From Diplonema papillatum (Eukaryota > Euglenozoa > Diplonemea > Diplonemida > Diplonemidae): a DNA stretch of 64,000 nucleotides. Numbering within the stretch: position 1 is the stretch's first letter; the number at the start of each line of letters is the position of its first letter. Below, one piece after another: positions 21,757 to 32,739 of the stretch. The position numbers were made by a program, and so were the translations under genes. Where the stretch lies: assembly GCA_030068145.1 (NCBI GenBank), contig JAPJBO010000367.1:147194-211193 (forward strand), written 5' to 3'. Under the pieces are notes generated by a model. It did no database searches and was not told the origin of the DNA. It was given only the letters and a program-made list of their open reading frames with translations.

Positions 21757-21854
21757 TCATCTTTCAAACCAACTTCAGCAGCGACGCGATCGTCAATGAA
21801 AAGAAAGAGCCGGAAGAGCGCGGCCCGCTGAGCCACCTGAAATACGGCGAAGCG
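21757..21854 (+). CDS. TSUP fusion gene, upstream exon
   Basis: CTTTTCTAG precedes the frame IFQTNFSSDAIVNEKKEPEERGPLSHLKYGEA, which ends in phase 0 at GCG|GTATGT. It probably forms a charged loop before the first TSUP helices. Confidence 0.6.
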
Positions 21855-24800
21855 GTATGTCGTCCAGCTTTTTTTTTAGTACTAACAATCTTGTGGGTTG
21901 CCCTTCAATGTATTGTGCAGGCTAAAAAGACGTAGGCAGCGTGTTATTGGTGGTTGATCAGAATTCCTTACCTGAATACACACAGGGTAATCAGAATTCC
22001 TTACCTGAATACACACAGGGTAAATCCAAGTGGGAAAACGATCAACCGGCACGCACAAACTTAGAAATAATCTTAGAAATGGCTGAGCTGCTCAAGTCGA
22101 AAGACGACTGCGTCCCGGAGGCACGCACAAACAAAACGAAGCGCCTGTCTTTTTCGCGCTGAAATGACACCCGCTGGCTAAACTATACTAAGATGCACCC
22201 CAAAAAGGAAACGGAACCGTAGTAGGACCTTCTGATCATGATCATTTGCCAAATTTGCCAGATGTGCGCTCAGGGTAGTGCGGTCAACGAAAAGTATCGA
22301 AAGTGTTGCATGCACGAAATAGTTGACTCGACGTCTTGCAGGGGCGACTTTCCGGTTTCCAAAACCAGTTTTGGCCCAAAACTGCATGGGTTCGGAAAAA
22401 GAAAATAGGAATTGCCTCAGCCTGGAACCGGTTTGTACACTACTGCTACACTGCACTACTCAGGACTACCACGCTTTATTGCAAACCGGGGGTGAGGATC
22501 CACGAAATCATGGCAAGGCGGACAGCGGTCCACACGCATTTTGGCAGCTTTGGGTTGCAAGAAAGAAAGCTTGCTCAAAGCTCCCAAAAACACGCCACGG
22601 CCATGAGAAAGAGGTGGGGTGGCAAAAACCGGCAAAACCGGGAACAGAGCACAGCAGAAAATCCTAACCAAACTCCCCCGGATCGTTGAGTATCGGAAAA
22701 GGATACGCTACAAAACACAGGCGGGGTCGGCGATCACCGGGTTTCTGACCGGATTCCTCGGGTCGATGGCTGGGGTCGGCGGCGGCCCGTTCTGCGTGCC
22801 GCTGCTGGGCTGGCTCTTGGGCCTGAGCCACAAGAAATGCGTCGGGACGTCGATTCTCTGCGGGCTCACGACGTTGATCGTCGGAGGGCTGACCGCGTTT
22901 CTGAGCGCCTCGTCCCTCGACATCCCGCTCCTCCCCATCTTCGTCCTGGCTGCCGTGGCGCCGGTGTTTGGGTATGTTCCTTACTCTGCCGGCGGCTTTC
23001 ATAAGTTTTTTTTTTAGCCACATGCAATGTGTGAGGAAACTGAACCGCTCAAGTAGGACCTTCTGATCATGATCATTTGCCAAATTTGCCACCTGAAACC
23101 ACGTCCAGGATTTGGGCTCAGGGTAGTGCGGTCAACGAAAACTCTAGTTTCCCTTTCTACTTTCTCCTACTCTCGCGGTGTACGGGTTTTTGTGTTAACA
23201 ATGCATTGTTGGTACTAAAAATTAGTAGTTGGCAGCGTACTACATGAAACTTACCAAAGCAGGCAACTTCCGCTTGTGCGCACAAACAAAAGAAAGCGCC
23301 ATACCAACATTTTTCTCTTTTCGAGAGGAAACCCACAGCAACCTTGCTCTCGCAGGGCTTTATTATCTTGTATAAGCACTTGCTTTGTAGGAAATGCTTG
23401 AGGAGACTGCCAGTTGCGATAGATCAATCAAGGTAAATGTGCTGTAGCCCACACGAAACACAGGTGAATCTGGGTTTAGTGGCTGGCATAAGCGTTCAAC
23501 AACTAAAAATACCCACTTTGACACAATTGTATTGTTTTCTCCCCCTCTAGCCTCCTTCGAAGTAGGCACAAGGCAGCCCCTCGAGTATTTCCTTCTCGAG
23601 AGGAAACCCAGCGACCTTGCTCTCGTCAGGGCTTTATTATCCTGACGCAAACAGGTTACCACCCGGGCACCCAGGGCTGTAATGTTCTGCAGCCCACACG
23701 AAACACAAGGAAATGTGGGTTTAGTGCCGGGCGTAAGCGTTCAACAAACAACGCCCCACTTTGAGTTGGTCGTTGTATTGTTTTCTCCCCCCTCCAGCTC
23801 CGTCGAAAAGAGCACAAGGCAGTCCCTCGAGTATTTCTGACGCAAACAGGTTACCACCCGGGCACCCAGGGCTGTAATGTTCTGCAGCCCACACGAAACA
23901 CAAGGAAATGTGGGTTTAGTGCCGGCCGTAAGCGTTCAACAAACAACGCCCCACTTTGAGTAGGTCGTTGTATTCTCTTCTCCCCCCTCTAGCTCCGTCG
24001 AAATGAGCACAAGGCAGTCCCTCGAGTATTTCCAGCCGACTTTTCAAGCCAATGCGCAACCACGCGCAGGTATATAAGTGCGAAGATGTCCAACAGCATG
24101 TCTCCGGTCGTTCTGAAGCAAATATTTGCGTGGTTTCTGTTCTTCACCGCGGTGCAGATCATCTGGAAGATGGCTTACTCCCCGACAGGCGTCGAGGGGC
24201 ACTGGAGCTACACGCTCGAGGACAAGGACGGGCAGAACCAGAGGGACCTCGTGTACGAGATCGAGCCGGCGAATGGCGAATTGATCTTCCGAACAGAGCA
24301 CTTCGGAGGCATTCTGCAACGGGTGACGGCGGACGTGATCAACGCGCGGCACGGGAGGCCCATCCCGACTGATTTTGAGGACGGTTGGTACACGGTGCTG
24401 CGGAGCAAGAAAGTGGAGCTGATCGGCATCGTGGACCAGATCAACAAAGGCACGATGTGGGTCAAGGTGCTCGACAGGGGCACCACCATGGTGACCGTGT
24501 ACGAGAGTGACAACCATTTGAACGCAGCCGTCATCGCCACGCGGGTCAAGTCTTGGTTCGCGAGCCTCTGCGCGGACATGGTCCGCTCGGAAACCGGAAA
24601 CGCGTTGTTCCATCTCGGCATTGCGCTGATCGCGGGAACGGCCAGCGGGCTGCTTGGCATCGCCGGTGGTTCTGTTGTGGTGCCGCTGATGTCGCTGACC
24701 GGGGCGTTTCCTTGGCAGGTGGTGACGACGACGTCCTTGTTGAGCATGATCCCGACGTCGTTCACGACGTGCTACACGCACCACTTGAACGGTAACGTTG

Positions 24801-26023
24801 CGCTTCGACTGGCGCCGGGACTCGTGATGGGGACCATCGTCGGCGCCTTCACCGGCTCGCGGCTGATGGCGTTCACGACCGAAATCGTGCGGAAGACGTC
24901 GTGCGCCGGGGTCCTGATGTTCACGGCGTGCATCATGCTGTACCAAGGGATGGGGAAGTACTTCGCCGGCGAAAAAAGCTCGACTTTCCAGTTTTTGCGG
25001 CTCGCCGGCGCGACCATCTTCTTCCTGAGCCTCGGGACGGTCGTGACCGAAAAGGTCTTCAACCGCCCCGACGCCGCCCACGAGTACATGCTGACCTTTT
25101 CCCAGAAGCTGCTGATCAGCCTGTTCGCCGCGTACGACCTGCGGTTCGGGCGCAAGGCGCTCCATTCGTCGCCGACGGCGTCGTCGCAGGCGACGATCCC
25201 GCAGAAGGACGAATCGCTGGGCGACCGAAAGCCGCCGGTCCTTGTGTACCTGGGCCTCGCCGCGTTGCTGTCGACTGCCGCGTTTGCGACGGGCATCGCG
25301 TCGAAGCTGCTCGACTTCTCGACGCAGGCCGCGCTGAAGAGCGCGAAGCTGCCGCTGATGATGGTTTGGCGCCTCGCGTTCCTGCAGACCGCCCGCCGGC
25401 CGAGCCTCGCGGAGTGGGTCTGCGGGCTGGGTGTGGCGGTTGGCTTCGCTATGGTGTGCACGGCGGGCGCCACGGTTGAGAAGGGGTTGACCACCGACGA
25501 CGCCGCCCAGGGGGTGCTCCTGCTCATCATCGCGCTCGCTGCGGACGCGTCTCTGTACGCACTCGAGGAAGGCGTCGTCTTCGGGAAGTACAAAGCCGAC
25601 AAGGTCGAGGCGATGCTGTACATCTCGACGCTGTCCCTCCCGTTCTGGTTCGCGATGCTCGTGCACAGCGGCGCGCTCTCGCTCGCGAGCATGTGGACCA
25701 TCGAATGGAAGTTCCCCACCATCGTCATCGCCTCCGCGGCGGCGCACTACATCGGTGCGAAGCACTTGCTGCAGATCGTGCAAGAGTACGACGCGAACAT
25801 GGCCATCTTCGCCACAACCTTCAACAAGCTGGTGTCTGTCATCATCTCCTTCTCGCTGTTTCCAGCTCCCGTGACCCTGATGCACGTCGTCGGCATCGTC
25901 GTCATGGGTTTCTTCTCATACGGCTTCATCACAAGATCCGACTTGACTCCGGCTAAAGACAAACTCGCCAAAATCGAAGCTGACTTAGAAAGTGGCGCAC
26001 CGCCCAACGACCAGCTGCGATAG
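21757..26023 (+). CDS. TSUP (TauE/SafE) anion transporter fused to SLC35B/UAA-like transporter
   Basis: Proposed exons 21757-21854, about 22658-22971 and 24070-26023 keep frame (joins in phase 0 and phase 2). The TSUP part has two halves, each with the family glycine motif: GFLGSMAGVGGGPFCVPLL (exon 2) and GLLGIAGGSVVVPLM (exon 3). They are separated by a soluble segment of about 110 residues. From about 25110 the chain continues without a stop into about 290 residues matching the UAA/SLC35B pattern (KSAKLPLMMVWR ... FATTFNKLVSVIISF). TSUP proteins export sulfite and related anions; SLC35B members carry PAPS or UDP-sugars into Golgi or ER. A joint role in sulfur or sulfation metabolism is inference. 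The first exon enters in phase 1, so at least one exon lies upstream. Confidence 0.75.
21875..22160 (+). repeat. Rep4 dispersed repeat with internal duplication
   Basis: Same blocks as 1651-1812. The segment TCAGAATTCCTTACCTGAAT with its tail is present twice in tandem (about 32 bp unit). Confidence 0.6.
22219..22292 (+). repeat. Rep2 fragment
   Basis: Carries TGATCATGATCATTTGCC and GCTCAGGGTAGTGCGGTC; the ends of the repeat are missing. Confidence 0.5.
22658..22971 (+). CDS. TSUP fusion gene, first TSUP half
   Basis: The start is uncertain: tandem CAGCAG acceptors at 22654 and 22657, or an AG at 22690, all keep phase. The exon encodes KLPRIVEYRKRIRYK and then several hydrophobic helices with the AGVGGG motif, ending TTTGG|GTATGT in phase 2. 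Upstream bases 22420-22655 resemble 9800-9990, so part of the preceding sequence is repeat-derived. Confidence 0.7.
23016..23186 (+). repeat. Rep2 dispersed repeat
   Basis: Complete copy from TTAGCCACATGCAATGTGTG to CTCTCGCGGTGTACGG, about 40 bases after the exon 2 donor. A Rep3 copy follows it directly. Confidence 0.65.
23192..23311 (+). repeat. Rep3 dispersed repeat
   Basis: TGTTAACAATGCATTGTTGG ... GCGCACAAACAAAAGAAAGC, nearly the same as 10007-10118. Confidence 0.65.
23390..23592 (+). mobile_element. Rep1 element flanked by a 50-bp direct duplication
   Basis: Both Rep1 ends are present. The flanking block CGAGAGGAAACCCACAGCAA ... GGGCTTTATTATC at about 23318-23367 recurs to the right at about 23596-23641, so insertion and local duplication are coupled here. 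Confidence 0.65.
23641..24032 (+). repeat. 195-bp tandem pair of hybrid Rep1 copies
   Basis: Two nearly identical units (23641-23836, 23837-24032) start TGACGCAAACAGGTTACC, continue with the right two thirds of Rep1 and end CCCTCGAGTATTTC. They lack the normal Rep1 left end and lie in the last intron of the TSUP fusion gene. Confidence 0.7.
24070..26023 (+). CDS. TSUP fusion gene, main exon (second TSUP half plus SLC35B-like domain)
   Basis: The acceptor CACGCGCAG joins in phase 2 and adds G-YISAK before the internal Met at 24086. The exon runs uninterrupted for 651 codons: lumenal segment, AGIAGGS-type TSUP half, then the UAA/SLC35B-like domain, ending GAPPNDQLR. The continuous frame is the direct evidence for fusion. 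Confidence 0.85.
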
Positions 26024-26310
26024 ACCGTGGCTTCCGAGAGGGGGTTTCGGCATTGTTGTCATGGACCTCTTCTCGTCCGGCTTCACCACAAGATCCGACT
26101 TGATTCCGGCCAAAGACAAACTCGCCAAACCAACCTCTAAGCTGACCTGACCATCTGCGATAGACCGCGGCTTCCGCATTTCGGCTTTGTCATCGCGTGG
26201 CGCCTCATTCCATGACCAGCTGCGATGGACCACGTTTTCATCAGTCGAGATAAACTTGCAAAAACTCTACGCTGATGCGCAAACCCGAGATCTCCATCTG
26301 CGCTAGACCA
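26024..26310 (+). repeat. Decayed tandem copies of the TSUP fusion gene 3' end
   Basis: Two or three shortened copies of the segment encoding GFITRSDLTPAKDKLAK plus the flank AGCTGCGATAGACC follow the stop codon, each more diverged. None keeps a useful frame. Confidence 0.65.
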
Positions 26311-27017
26311 CGGTTTCCGCCATCTTGCGCACGACGCTGACGTTTGCGGCAGGTTCTGTGGGTGTTCAACCGTCGCGTTATTGTTTGGTGGTGGCACCCA
26401 GGCGACCGCCCTTGCCTCGTCCAAAAGTCTCACCGCGACAAGCTACGCACGTCCTACCTGCAGACGCCCAGGTCCCGTGCCAGTGAAGGTCCGCGATGCA
26501 GATAAGACACAGCGATGAGCATGCAAAGCACGTTCACGAATGCTCGCTGATGACACAGGTCTGGCAGTTGATGTGCCTACGCATTGAGCTCACGCTGACA
26601 GGCTGCATATACTATCAAACATCCGTAATCCGAAGCCGCCGCCAAGGCCCGATACGAGCCGGCGCCCCATGGAAACGCCATCCTACGATCCACCGTTCTC
26701 CAACATCATGCCGAGAGGCTCCATCTTCCTAGTCGTGACACCGACTTCCATCCGTCTCTAGCCTCTTCGCACCTCTGTCTCTTCGAAAGAGAAGAGAGAG
26801 CGAAAAACAGCGAACCTGGCAAAAAGGCACCCAGGTTTGCAAAGAATGTACACATTCGTCAGGTGGCACAATCTGACGGCGATCGTTTCTATTTTTGATA
26901 GCATGGTAGTCGTGCAGGAAATAATTGACTAAACTTCTTGAGTGTGCAATCCACGATTGTGGGAGTCGGGAGAATCTTGTCCCGCCTACAGCAGGACCGA
27001 CCCCCTTTCGCTTTGCA
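26311..27017. other. Intergenic, no supported gene
   Basis: No exon recognised; a fragment of Rep1 (AATCTCAAAGGAGGAATCAC) begins at about 27018. Confidence 0.35.
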
Positions 27018-27125
27018 GGGAAATACCCAAGGATTGCAAAATCTCAAAGGAGGAATCACAGAGACCTGGGTTTGCAGTTGTATTGTTGCACCTCCTCTGG
27101 CTCCAACAATGCACCTGCTTTGTAG

Positions 27126-27320
27126 GGAATACTTCAGGAGACTGCCAGTTGCGGAATCTTAAAGGATGTAAATGTGACGTAGCCCACACAAAACACAGGT
27201 GAATCTGGGTTTAGTGGCTGGCGTAAGCGTTCAACAAAAAACGACCCACTTTTGTATTTGTGTTTTTCTTCCCCTCCAGCCTCCGTCGAAATGAGCACAA
27301 GGCAGTCCTTCGAGTATTTT
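27126..27320 (+). mobile_element. Rep1 MITE-like element
   Basis: Left GGGAATACTTCAGGAGACTG and right CCTTCGAGTATTTT, with the usual internal blocks. Confidence 0.65.
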
Positions 27321-27480
27321 TGAAGACACAACACAAAGGCGTCGCCAATGTAGGCCGTGCCTATCTATCTACGTGCCCGTGCCACGCTCCGACGAAACGA
27401 CTTCCGCCCACAGAAGTATGGGGTAGTAGCGAGGCGACCAGAAACACCCCGGAGAGATGGTCTCTGCGAACTCGAACTTG

Positions 27481-27683
27481 TTACCTATGGTGACGGGTGT
27501 TATTGCCACACCCCAAATCGCCGACGGTGACGAAGAAGAAGAGAACCCGTTTTTAGAAACTGTGAAGATGGTGGTTGTGCACAGCTGCGCGCAGGGTTGG
27601 TGAAACGCTCTGTGGCTTGCAGATACCCCGGCGGGATCATCGGAGGAACCCTGTGCGCCGTAGAAATGCAAGCACAGTAAGTA
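27481..27683 (+). CDS. Possible exon(s), unidentified
   Basis: A frame MVTGVIATPQIADGDEEEENP reads like coding. After GTGGCTTGCAG a second short frame YPGGIIGGTLCAVEMQA ends at a consensus donor CA|GTAAGTATC. I could not join them in one phase, so they are listed only as candidates. Confidence 0.25.
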
Positions 27684-27699
27684 TCGCAGGCACTCGCTT

Positions 27700-28289
27700 C
27701 CCGGGCCAAGGAGGTCGGAAATTCTCCCGCATTTGCTGCCTCCATTTTTCACAACACGAAGAGCCTCCAGGCGAAAGGAAATGCTCGACGATGCTGCCCG
27801 ACAAAGAACAGAAGGGATCCAAAGTGCTGTAACTACCGAACCACGTGTTGAACGGACGTGAGGTCATGCGGGTCTTCCCCTACACGACAAATCACACAAA
27901 CACAACAGGTCAAAAGTCCTGAGTGAGAAAACAACACACGGTGGTGTAAGCGAAGAAAGGCAGGTATCGAGGTTTACTCTCCACTATGCCACCGCATAGC
28001 AAAAAGATAAGCCAGTGCGCAAGGGAGTCAGTCTGAGCTTCTTAGCTGATTGCTCAGGAACGGCGGCAAGAGGTCTCCATCGTCCAATGTGCTTTTGTAG
28101 TATCGTGGTCCGGGCACGGAAACAGTGGACAGAATCGTGTGGCAGAAGCACATGGGATACCCTACTGTTGCTAATGCAATAGTACTAATGCAACAAATTT
28201 GCTACCACTGTTAGCGCACAACGCCGCAGTGGCACCGCCGGCCGAGCACGTTTCACAATCTTCGCTCCTTCCCCATCCAGACTCACACC
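27700..28289. other. Intergenic, no supported gene
   Basis: Nothing recognised. Confidence 0.35.
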
Positions 28290-28520
28290 GCTGTCTGCAG
28301 ACACTCAGGATGTTACACCGTGTGTCTGTGAACTGGTTCGGGGTTGAGAACACAACCACTCTGAGCACGTTATAGCACTTCCCTCCCTCGTTCTGTCTGC
28401 AGACACTCAGGTTCCGCGCTGATGATGGTCCGCCTCATGTGTCCGTGGCTTAAAGGACCGAAACACGGCAGACGGGACCAGTGCTGTGTTGCGCACATTC
28501 ATTCCAAGCATATCCTTGCA
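28290..28520 (+). repeat. Rep7 repeat, uninterrupted
   Basis: Carries CTGTCTGCAGACACTCAGG, CGCTGATGATGGTCCGCC and TCCGTGGCTTAAAGGACC in continuous order, providing the empty-site counterpart of the Rep1 insertion at 9.06 kb. Confidence 0.6.
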
Positions 28521-28719
28521 ATTCCCCGTTCTGTCTAAGCATTAAACCAATATTTCTCCCCCATCGAACGCATTCATTCCGAGCATTCTTTCACTCCCTC
28601 CACCCAAAACATATCGTTCATCACGAACGCACCATCAGCAAGGGTACGTGGGGGGCGCAGAACACATCGTCTTCATTTCTTTTTTAGAGCACCGGTAGTA
28701 CATTAGTACTAAAGGGAAC

Positions 28720-29115
28720 CTTTCCGGAACAACGGTGCACATGATCAGTTAAACGAAGCCAGCGCAACACAGTGCTCGTGCAGGGGGCTCCCCGCACAGA
28801 GGTTTATGCCCTGGACGCGCGACAAAAACCCCACACCCACATACCCCTAACTTACTCAAAGAGATCCCATTTAGCAAGGGTCACCCGGTGATCCTAAGGT
28901 TCCGGAATCTCAAGCAAGCTTCAACTCTAAAAAGAACCTTCTACTTATCATTTTCCACATGATTTGAGCCAATTCACCCTCTGCCCGATCGAAACTCGAG
29001 CTCAGGGCGCTCTCAGGGGATGTGGTGAATTGGCTCAGGACTTCAGTAGTTGATGCTGTTCGTCCGGTGCTTCGGTTATCAATGCAAGCCCTAATTCCGG
29101 AAGGTGCACCTTTTC
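28720..29115 (+). mobile_element. Rep8 element, interrupted by a 75-bp MITE
   Basis: Starts GGGAACCTTTCCGGAACAAC, contains CAGAGGTTTATGCCCTG, and ends CCTAATTCCGGAAGGTGC. A shorter relative lies at 31124-31332. The copy here is split at 28964-29038. Confidence 0.6.
28964..29038. mobile_element. 75-bp minimal MITE with TGAGCC-type TIR
   Basis: Ends TTGAGCCAATTCACC and GGTGAATTGGCTCAG are inverted repeats; flanks read GAT and GAC (probable 3-bp duplication with one change). The ends match those of the 2.15-kb element at 51713-53865. The related Rep8 copy at about 31250-31270 lacks it. Confidence 0.75.
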
Positions 29116-29509
29116 GAAGAAGCTGCTTAGTACTTGCCTGCTCTGCGGGAAAATACCTCGAGGCGACCACCAGTCGCGAACTACTACGAATTTCAAAAAA
29201 AAAAAAAAAAAAACAAGATAGCGCAATCGGCGTTGGTTCTGACTCTGATGATTCTGCTTCTGATTATTGCGCACCCGGCACCGGCTCATTTGTTTCTCTC
29301 CGCCGACGCAGTCGCTCCCTTCAACTGCCGCTTCTCGACATGCCGCGCGGCAAGCAAGGCTTGTTCATTCCGATTTTTGATTGCGAACCTGTCCCTGGCG
29401 GCCAGAGCAAAAACCTAAGCCGTGACGAAAAGAGTGACTTGCGGGGTCACGTATCCGAAAAGGCAGGCACGGCGTGGGTACGCGTGGCTCCCCCACAAAC
29501 GCAACAAGA

Positions 29510-29690
29510 ACGGTGAAGTAACGAAGCTCATCCGAGTGTCCGATGAACCCCTTGTCCATACCACCCAACGACTGCGACGCTCGTGCGAAATGTCGGACGC
29601 TAGCGTCTGTCAAGAGCATGCGTGGCTCAGCCGTGTTTTAAAGGTGAGATGAGAGGCATCGGCTCACTCTCGTACCACACACGCAACAAG
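29510..29690 (-). repeat. Rep6 dispersed repeat, inverted copy
   Basis: The reverse complement carries GAGTGAGCCGATGCCTCTCA and CAGACGCTAGCGTCCGAC as in the intron copy at 4312-4600. Confidence 0.55.
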
Positions 29691-30768
29691 AACCCGAATC
29701 CGACGGGAGGAACTGCCCCACACACAGCCTAGGCGAATCCATGTTTTGTGCGAGGCGGGAAGCGTCCAACAGCCGGGCAGTCACCATTTTTGTATGTGGT
29801 TGGAGTTTAGGTATGGGTTCAGCGTTAAGTATAGGTTGCTACGCATACTGTACACAGACCACCTCCACGTCCCGCCGTCGTGGATGCGATCAAAAAGTGT
29901 CCTCGCTAGTTTCGGCGCCGGTGTGCAAGCACTAGGGAGGGGCACAGATCCGACTTTGAGTTCGAGAGAGACGGTGTCGCCCCCGTGTGCAGCATATCTG
30001 CCGACTTGCCGGCCGCCGTTGGAGTCTCGAGTCACTGCGCTAGCTTTTTAAACCGGGGAGTCTCCTTTCGTTTGCCGTTCCTGTACACCTTGGGGGTCTG
30101 CGGAGCAGTTCGCCCAACGAGGGGGAAAAAACAAGAGAACGCTCATCATTTCCAAACCCAAGCAAGCGCCTTATGGTAGTGACCCTAGACACGAAAAAAA
30201 GCTGTCGTCGGGGAAGGGGGGGACGCAAAGGATAGTCAATTGGCACAGAGGGCGCCGCACAGCCCACCAAGGCCGCGCGAACTCAGTTTTCTTTTTGTTC
30301 GCTTTGCACGCATGTCTTCTCCCTCTTCCTTTTTTTCTTAGTCGCAGCTCGACGCTTGTTAAAAACGACTGCCAAGACTTCGACGTCTCGCTATGAAGGC
30401 CAAACGCGGCGTTGTGGAGAAACGGGCGGAGCTGCCCTGCGTCTGCAAGGACGATGGAGCTTCGGGCTGAAATCGATATTTGAGTTGGCTCCACGCCGGC
30501 GCTGGTGGTGTTCCAAGTGAAAAGCGGGAAGCAAGCAGTATCTTTGGCAAACAACCGGCCGCCCTTTTCCGCAGTTCACCGTTCTCATACGTGTCCGCTG
30601 GGGGAGAAACAGTCGTCTGTGTTTCAGGGAAGGGCTGTTCCCTTGCAACCGCGTTGCCTCAAGGAGTGGCGTTGACGAAAGACAGGCCTCGGCCCGCTCC
30701 CCGCACCTGTCTTAGACTCTCCTCTCTCGCAGAGCCTGTCCCTCAAACCCCCTTCAAAACACAAAAAA
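29691..30768. other. Intergenic, upstream of the ACBP gene
   Basis: No exon recognised. The last 60 bases before the ACBP start are C/T-rich (CTCCTCTCTCGCAG, CCTCAAACCCCC), a plausible 5' UTR. Confidence 0.35.
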
Positions 30769-30828
30769 ATGTCGACGCAAGAGCTCTTCGAGAAGGCATC
30801 GTACCTCGTCAAGCACGCTCCCGCCAAG
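30769..30828 (+). CDS. ACBP: ACBP exon 1
   Basis: 20 codons, MSTQELFEKASYLVKHAPAK, ending AAG|GTATGT. The start is the first ATG after an A-rich leader. Confidence 0.9.
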
Positions 30829-32739
30829 GTATGTTGCGCTTTCTCTGGGGCACATCAAGCACTGGCTGCGAACGGGAACCCCCGCGCGGTGCATGGTCTG
30901 GTGTGGAATATGCAAACTCGCCCGGCGAGGTCTTGAGGGCGAAGGCAACCTTTTCATCGTGGGCTGGAACTAATCTGCCCTTGGAGTTTCTGCTCTTCGT
31001 ATTGTCTGACGAGAACTGCCCAGAAGAAAGGGAGAAGTAAGAACACGTCCTTGTAACTGATAGCACTAGCGCAGGGGAATGTCGACTGCCTTTTTTTTCT
31101 TAATAGTACATCTGTACTGACGGGAACATTTCCGGAACAACGGTTGCACATGAAAGAGAAAACGAAGCCAACGAAAAAAGTGCTAATACAGGAAAACCCC
31201 CAGAGAGGTTTATACCCTGTACACGCGAAGAACAAGAAACTTTTGCCTTATCATTTCCATCACCTTTGGTCAGTTGATGCCGATCGTCCGTTGCTTCGTT
31301 TATCAGTGCAAGCCCCAACTCCGGAAATGTTCTTGAACGGGAAAAACACGCAGTCTTTTATCCCCGAGGTTGTATTATCCCGCAATCGAACCAGGTTGTA
31401 ATACCTAAGCACATACACACCTTCTCCGGTAGCTCCCGGCTCAGCCGACTCTCGCGGCCTTCTTAAAAGGTCCCAGTGTCCTTCCGCATGGAGGCACACG
31501 GAAGAGCTCCCCCGCAAGGGTGCTTACCCCCGCGAGTAAAAGGGTGCTTCTTTCCAGGGCAGGTATTCTCATCTTGCAAGGTGGCCGGTGCTTCCTCACG
31601 GGCCCCGACGCACGCCTGCGTCCTCTCCATCCAACCCTCTGCTTTTCTTCTTTCTCTGTATCTCCAAGTCATCCCCTCGTGCTGGCACCATGAAGCGAGG
31701 TCCGTCGCTGCTAGCGGGCCCGGAGAAGGAAAATAAAACACAGATTTTACAAAACTACGCTGAAGGCTGTGTGAAGTTCTCTAATCGATGCAGATTATCG
31801 CTACAGATTCTTTGCATTCTAACCCAAAACTCTAACCGACTTTCGTGGTGCATCAACTCCCTCAGTGAAACTGTGAGTGCTTACTTACCACTTGTAGGCC
31901 TGATCCCGCTAGCCCAGGACCCCTGAATCGATGCACACCGATATCGTGACTGTGCCACAACTGTGTGGTTTCTTGATTTAAGCATCAACGTTGACATGCT
32001 GCGCCTATCAACGTCCGAGGTTCACAACTCGCCCCTGCCAGTTTCCATGCTTGCGTTTGGGATTCGAACAGTTTCGAACTGGGAGTTGCAAGTTCAGCAC
32101 ATAGCTCGATTAGCTTACTTGACGCGAGCAACCACTTTTAGTGCCCGGGCCCCTTAATCGAAGCAACACCGACATCGCGACTGTGCTGCCACAACTCCGG
32201 TTTCTTGATTTGTGCATCAACGCTGACACCACGAATGTGGCCCCCATTGATGTCAAGGTCCCGAGGTTCACAACCCGCCCGGCTAGCTTCAATGCCCGCG
32301 TTTAAAAGAAAATTAAAATTAACAGTTTGGAGCGAAGAGGTTGCCAGTTCGGCAACTAGCTCGAACCGCGACAAACATCCTGAGCAAAAAAAAGCAAGCG
32401 CAAACCAGGGTTTGCGCGAATAGCCGCAGTTGACATCGTGTGTGCGCATGTATCGTTTATCATCGCAAGCTTCCAGCACACGCATCCCCATACACACATC
32501 AGGAGTCGACCAACGAGGAGAAGTTGAAGGTCTACGGGCTCTTCAAGCAGGCTACCGTCGGTGACGTTGAAGGCAGCCAGCCGTGGGCTGTGCAAGTCGA
32601 GGCGAGAGCCAAGTGGGACGCTTGGGCCGCCAACAAGGGCATGAGCAAGGAAGACGCGCAGAAGAAGTACGTCGAGCACGTTGCCGCCGGCGACGCAAAG
32701 TGGCAGGAGCACGAAGTTCTCAAGAACTACAGCAAGTGA
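30769..32739 (+). CDS. ACBP: Acyl-CoA-binding protein (ACBP), two exons
   Basis: Exons 30769-30828 and 32503-32739 join in phase 0 to give 98 residues, close to the usual 86-92. Helix 1 starts with ELFEKASYLVK. The second exon carries the family core KLKVYGLFKQATVGD, then KWDAWAANKGMSKEDAQKKY, including the Tyr and Lys positions that bind the acyl-CoA head group. The protein is expected to be a small cytosolic carrier of long-chain acyl-CoA. One departure: the usual PRPG loop reads GSQPWAVQ. The 1.67-kb intron contains mobile-element relics. Confidence 0.9.
30985..31083 (+). mobile_element. Relic of the YR retrotransposon B repeat
   Basis: GAGTTTCTGCTCTTCGTATT through CTAGCGCAGGGGAATG matches the B repeats at 57035 and 57299 with a few changes and stops before the second half. 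It lies in the ACBP intron. Confidence 0.7.
31124..31332 (+). mobile_element. Rep8 element with 13-bp TIR
   Basis: GAACATTTCCGGA at the left and TCCGGAAATGTTC at the right are perfect inverted repeats around a 209-bp noncoding element in the ACBP intron. Confidence 0.7.
31745..31880 (+). mobile_element. Relic of the YR retrotransposon A repeat with a Rep9 insertion
   Basis: CTGAAGGCTGTGTGAAGTTC and ACTTTCGTGGTGCATCAACT match the A repeats at 57200 and 61462. The copy is split by GCAGATTATCGCTACAGATT (Rep9, also at 13.06 and 53.78 kb). Confidence 0.65.
32503..32739 (+). CDS. ACBP: ACBP exon 2
   Basis: The acceptor CACACATCAG leads into ESTNEEKLKVYGLF and the exon ends KNYSK-TGA. It carries most of the binding fold. 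Confidence 0.92.
   Translation, partial: ESTNEEKLKVYGLFKQATVGDVEGSQPWAVQVEARAKWDAWAANKGMSKEDAQKKYVEHVAAGDAKWQEHEVLKNYSK

Noticed and set aside
24044-25885. 613-codon antisense frame over the TSUP fusion gene
   Set aside because: R/H/E-rich shadow; the sense frame carries two recognised transporter domains.
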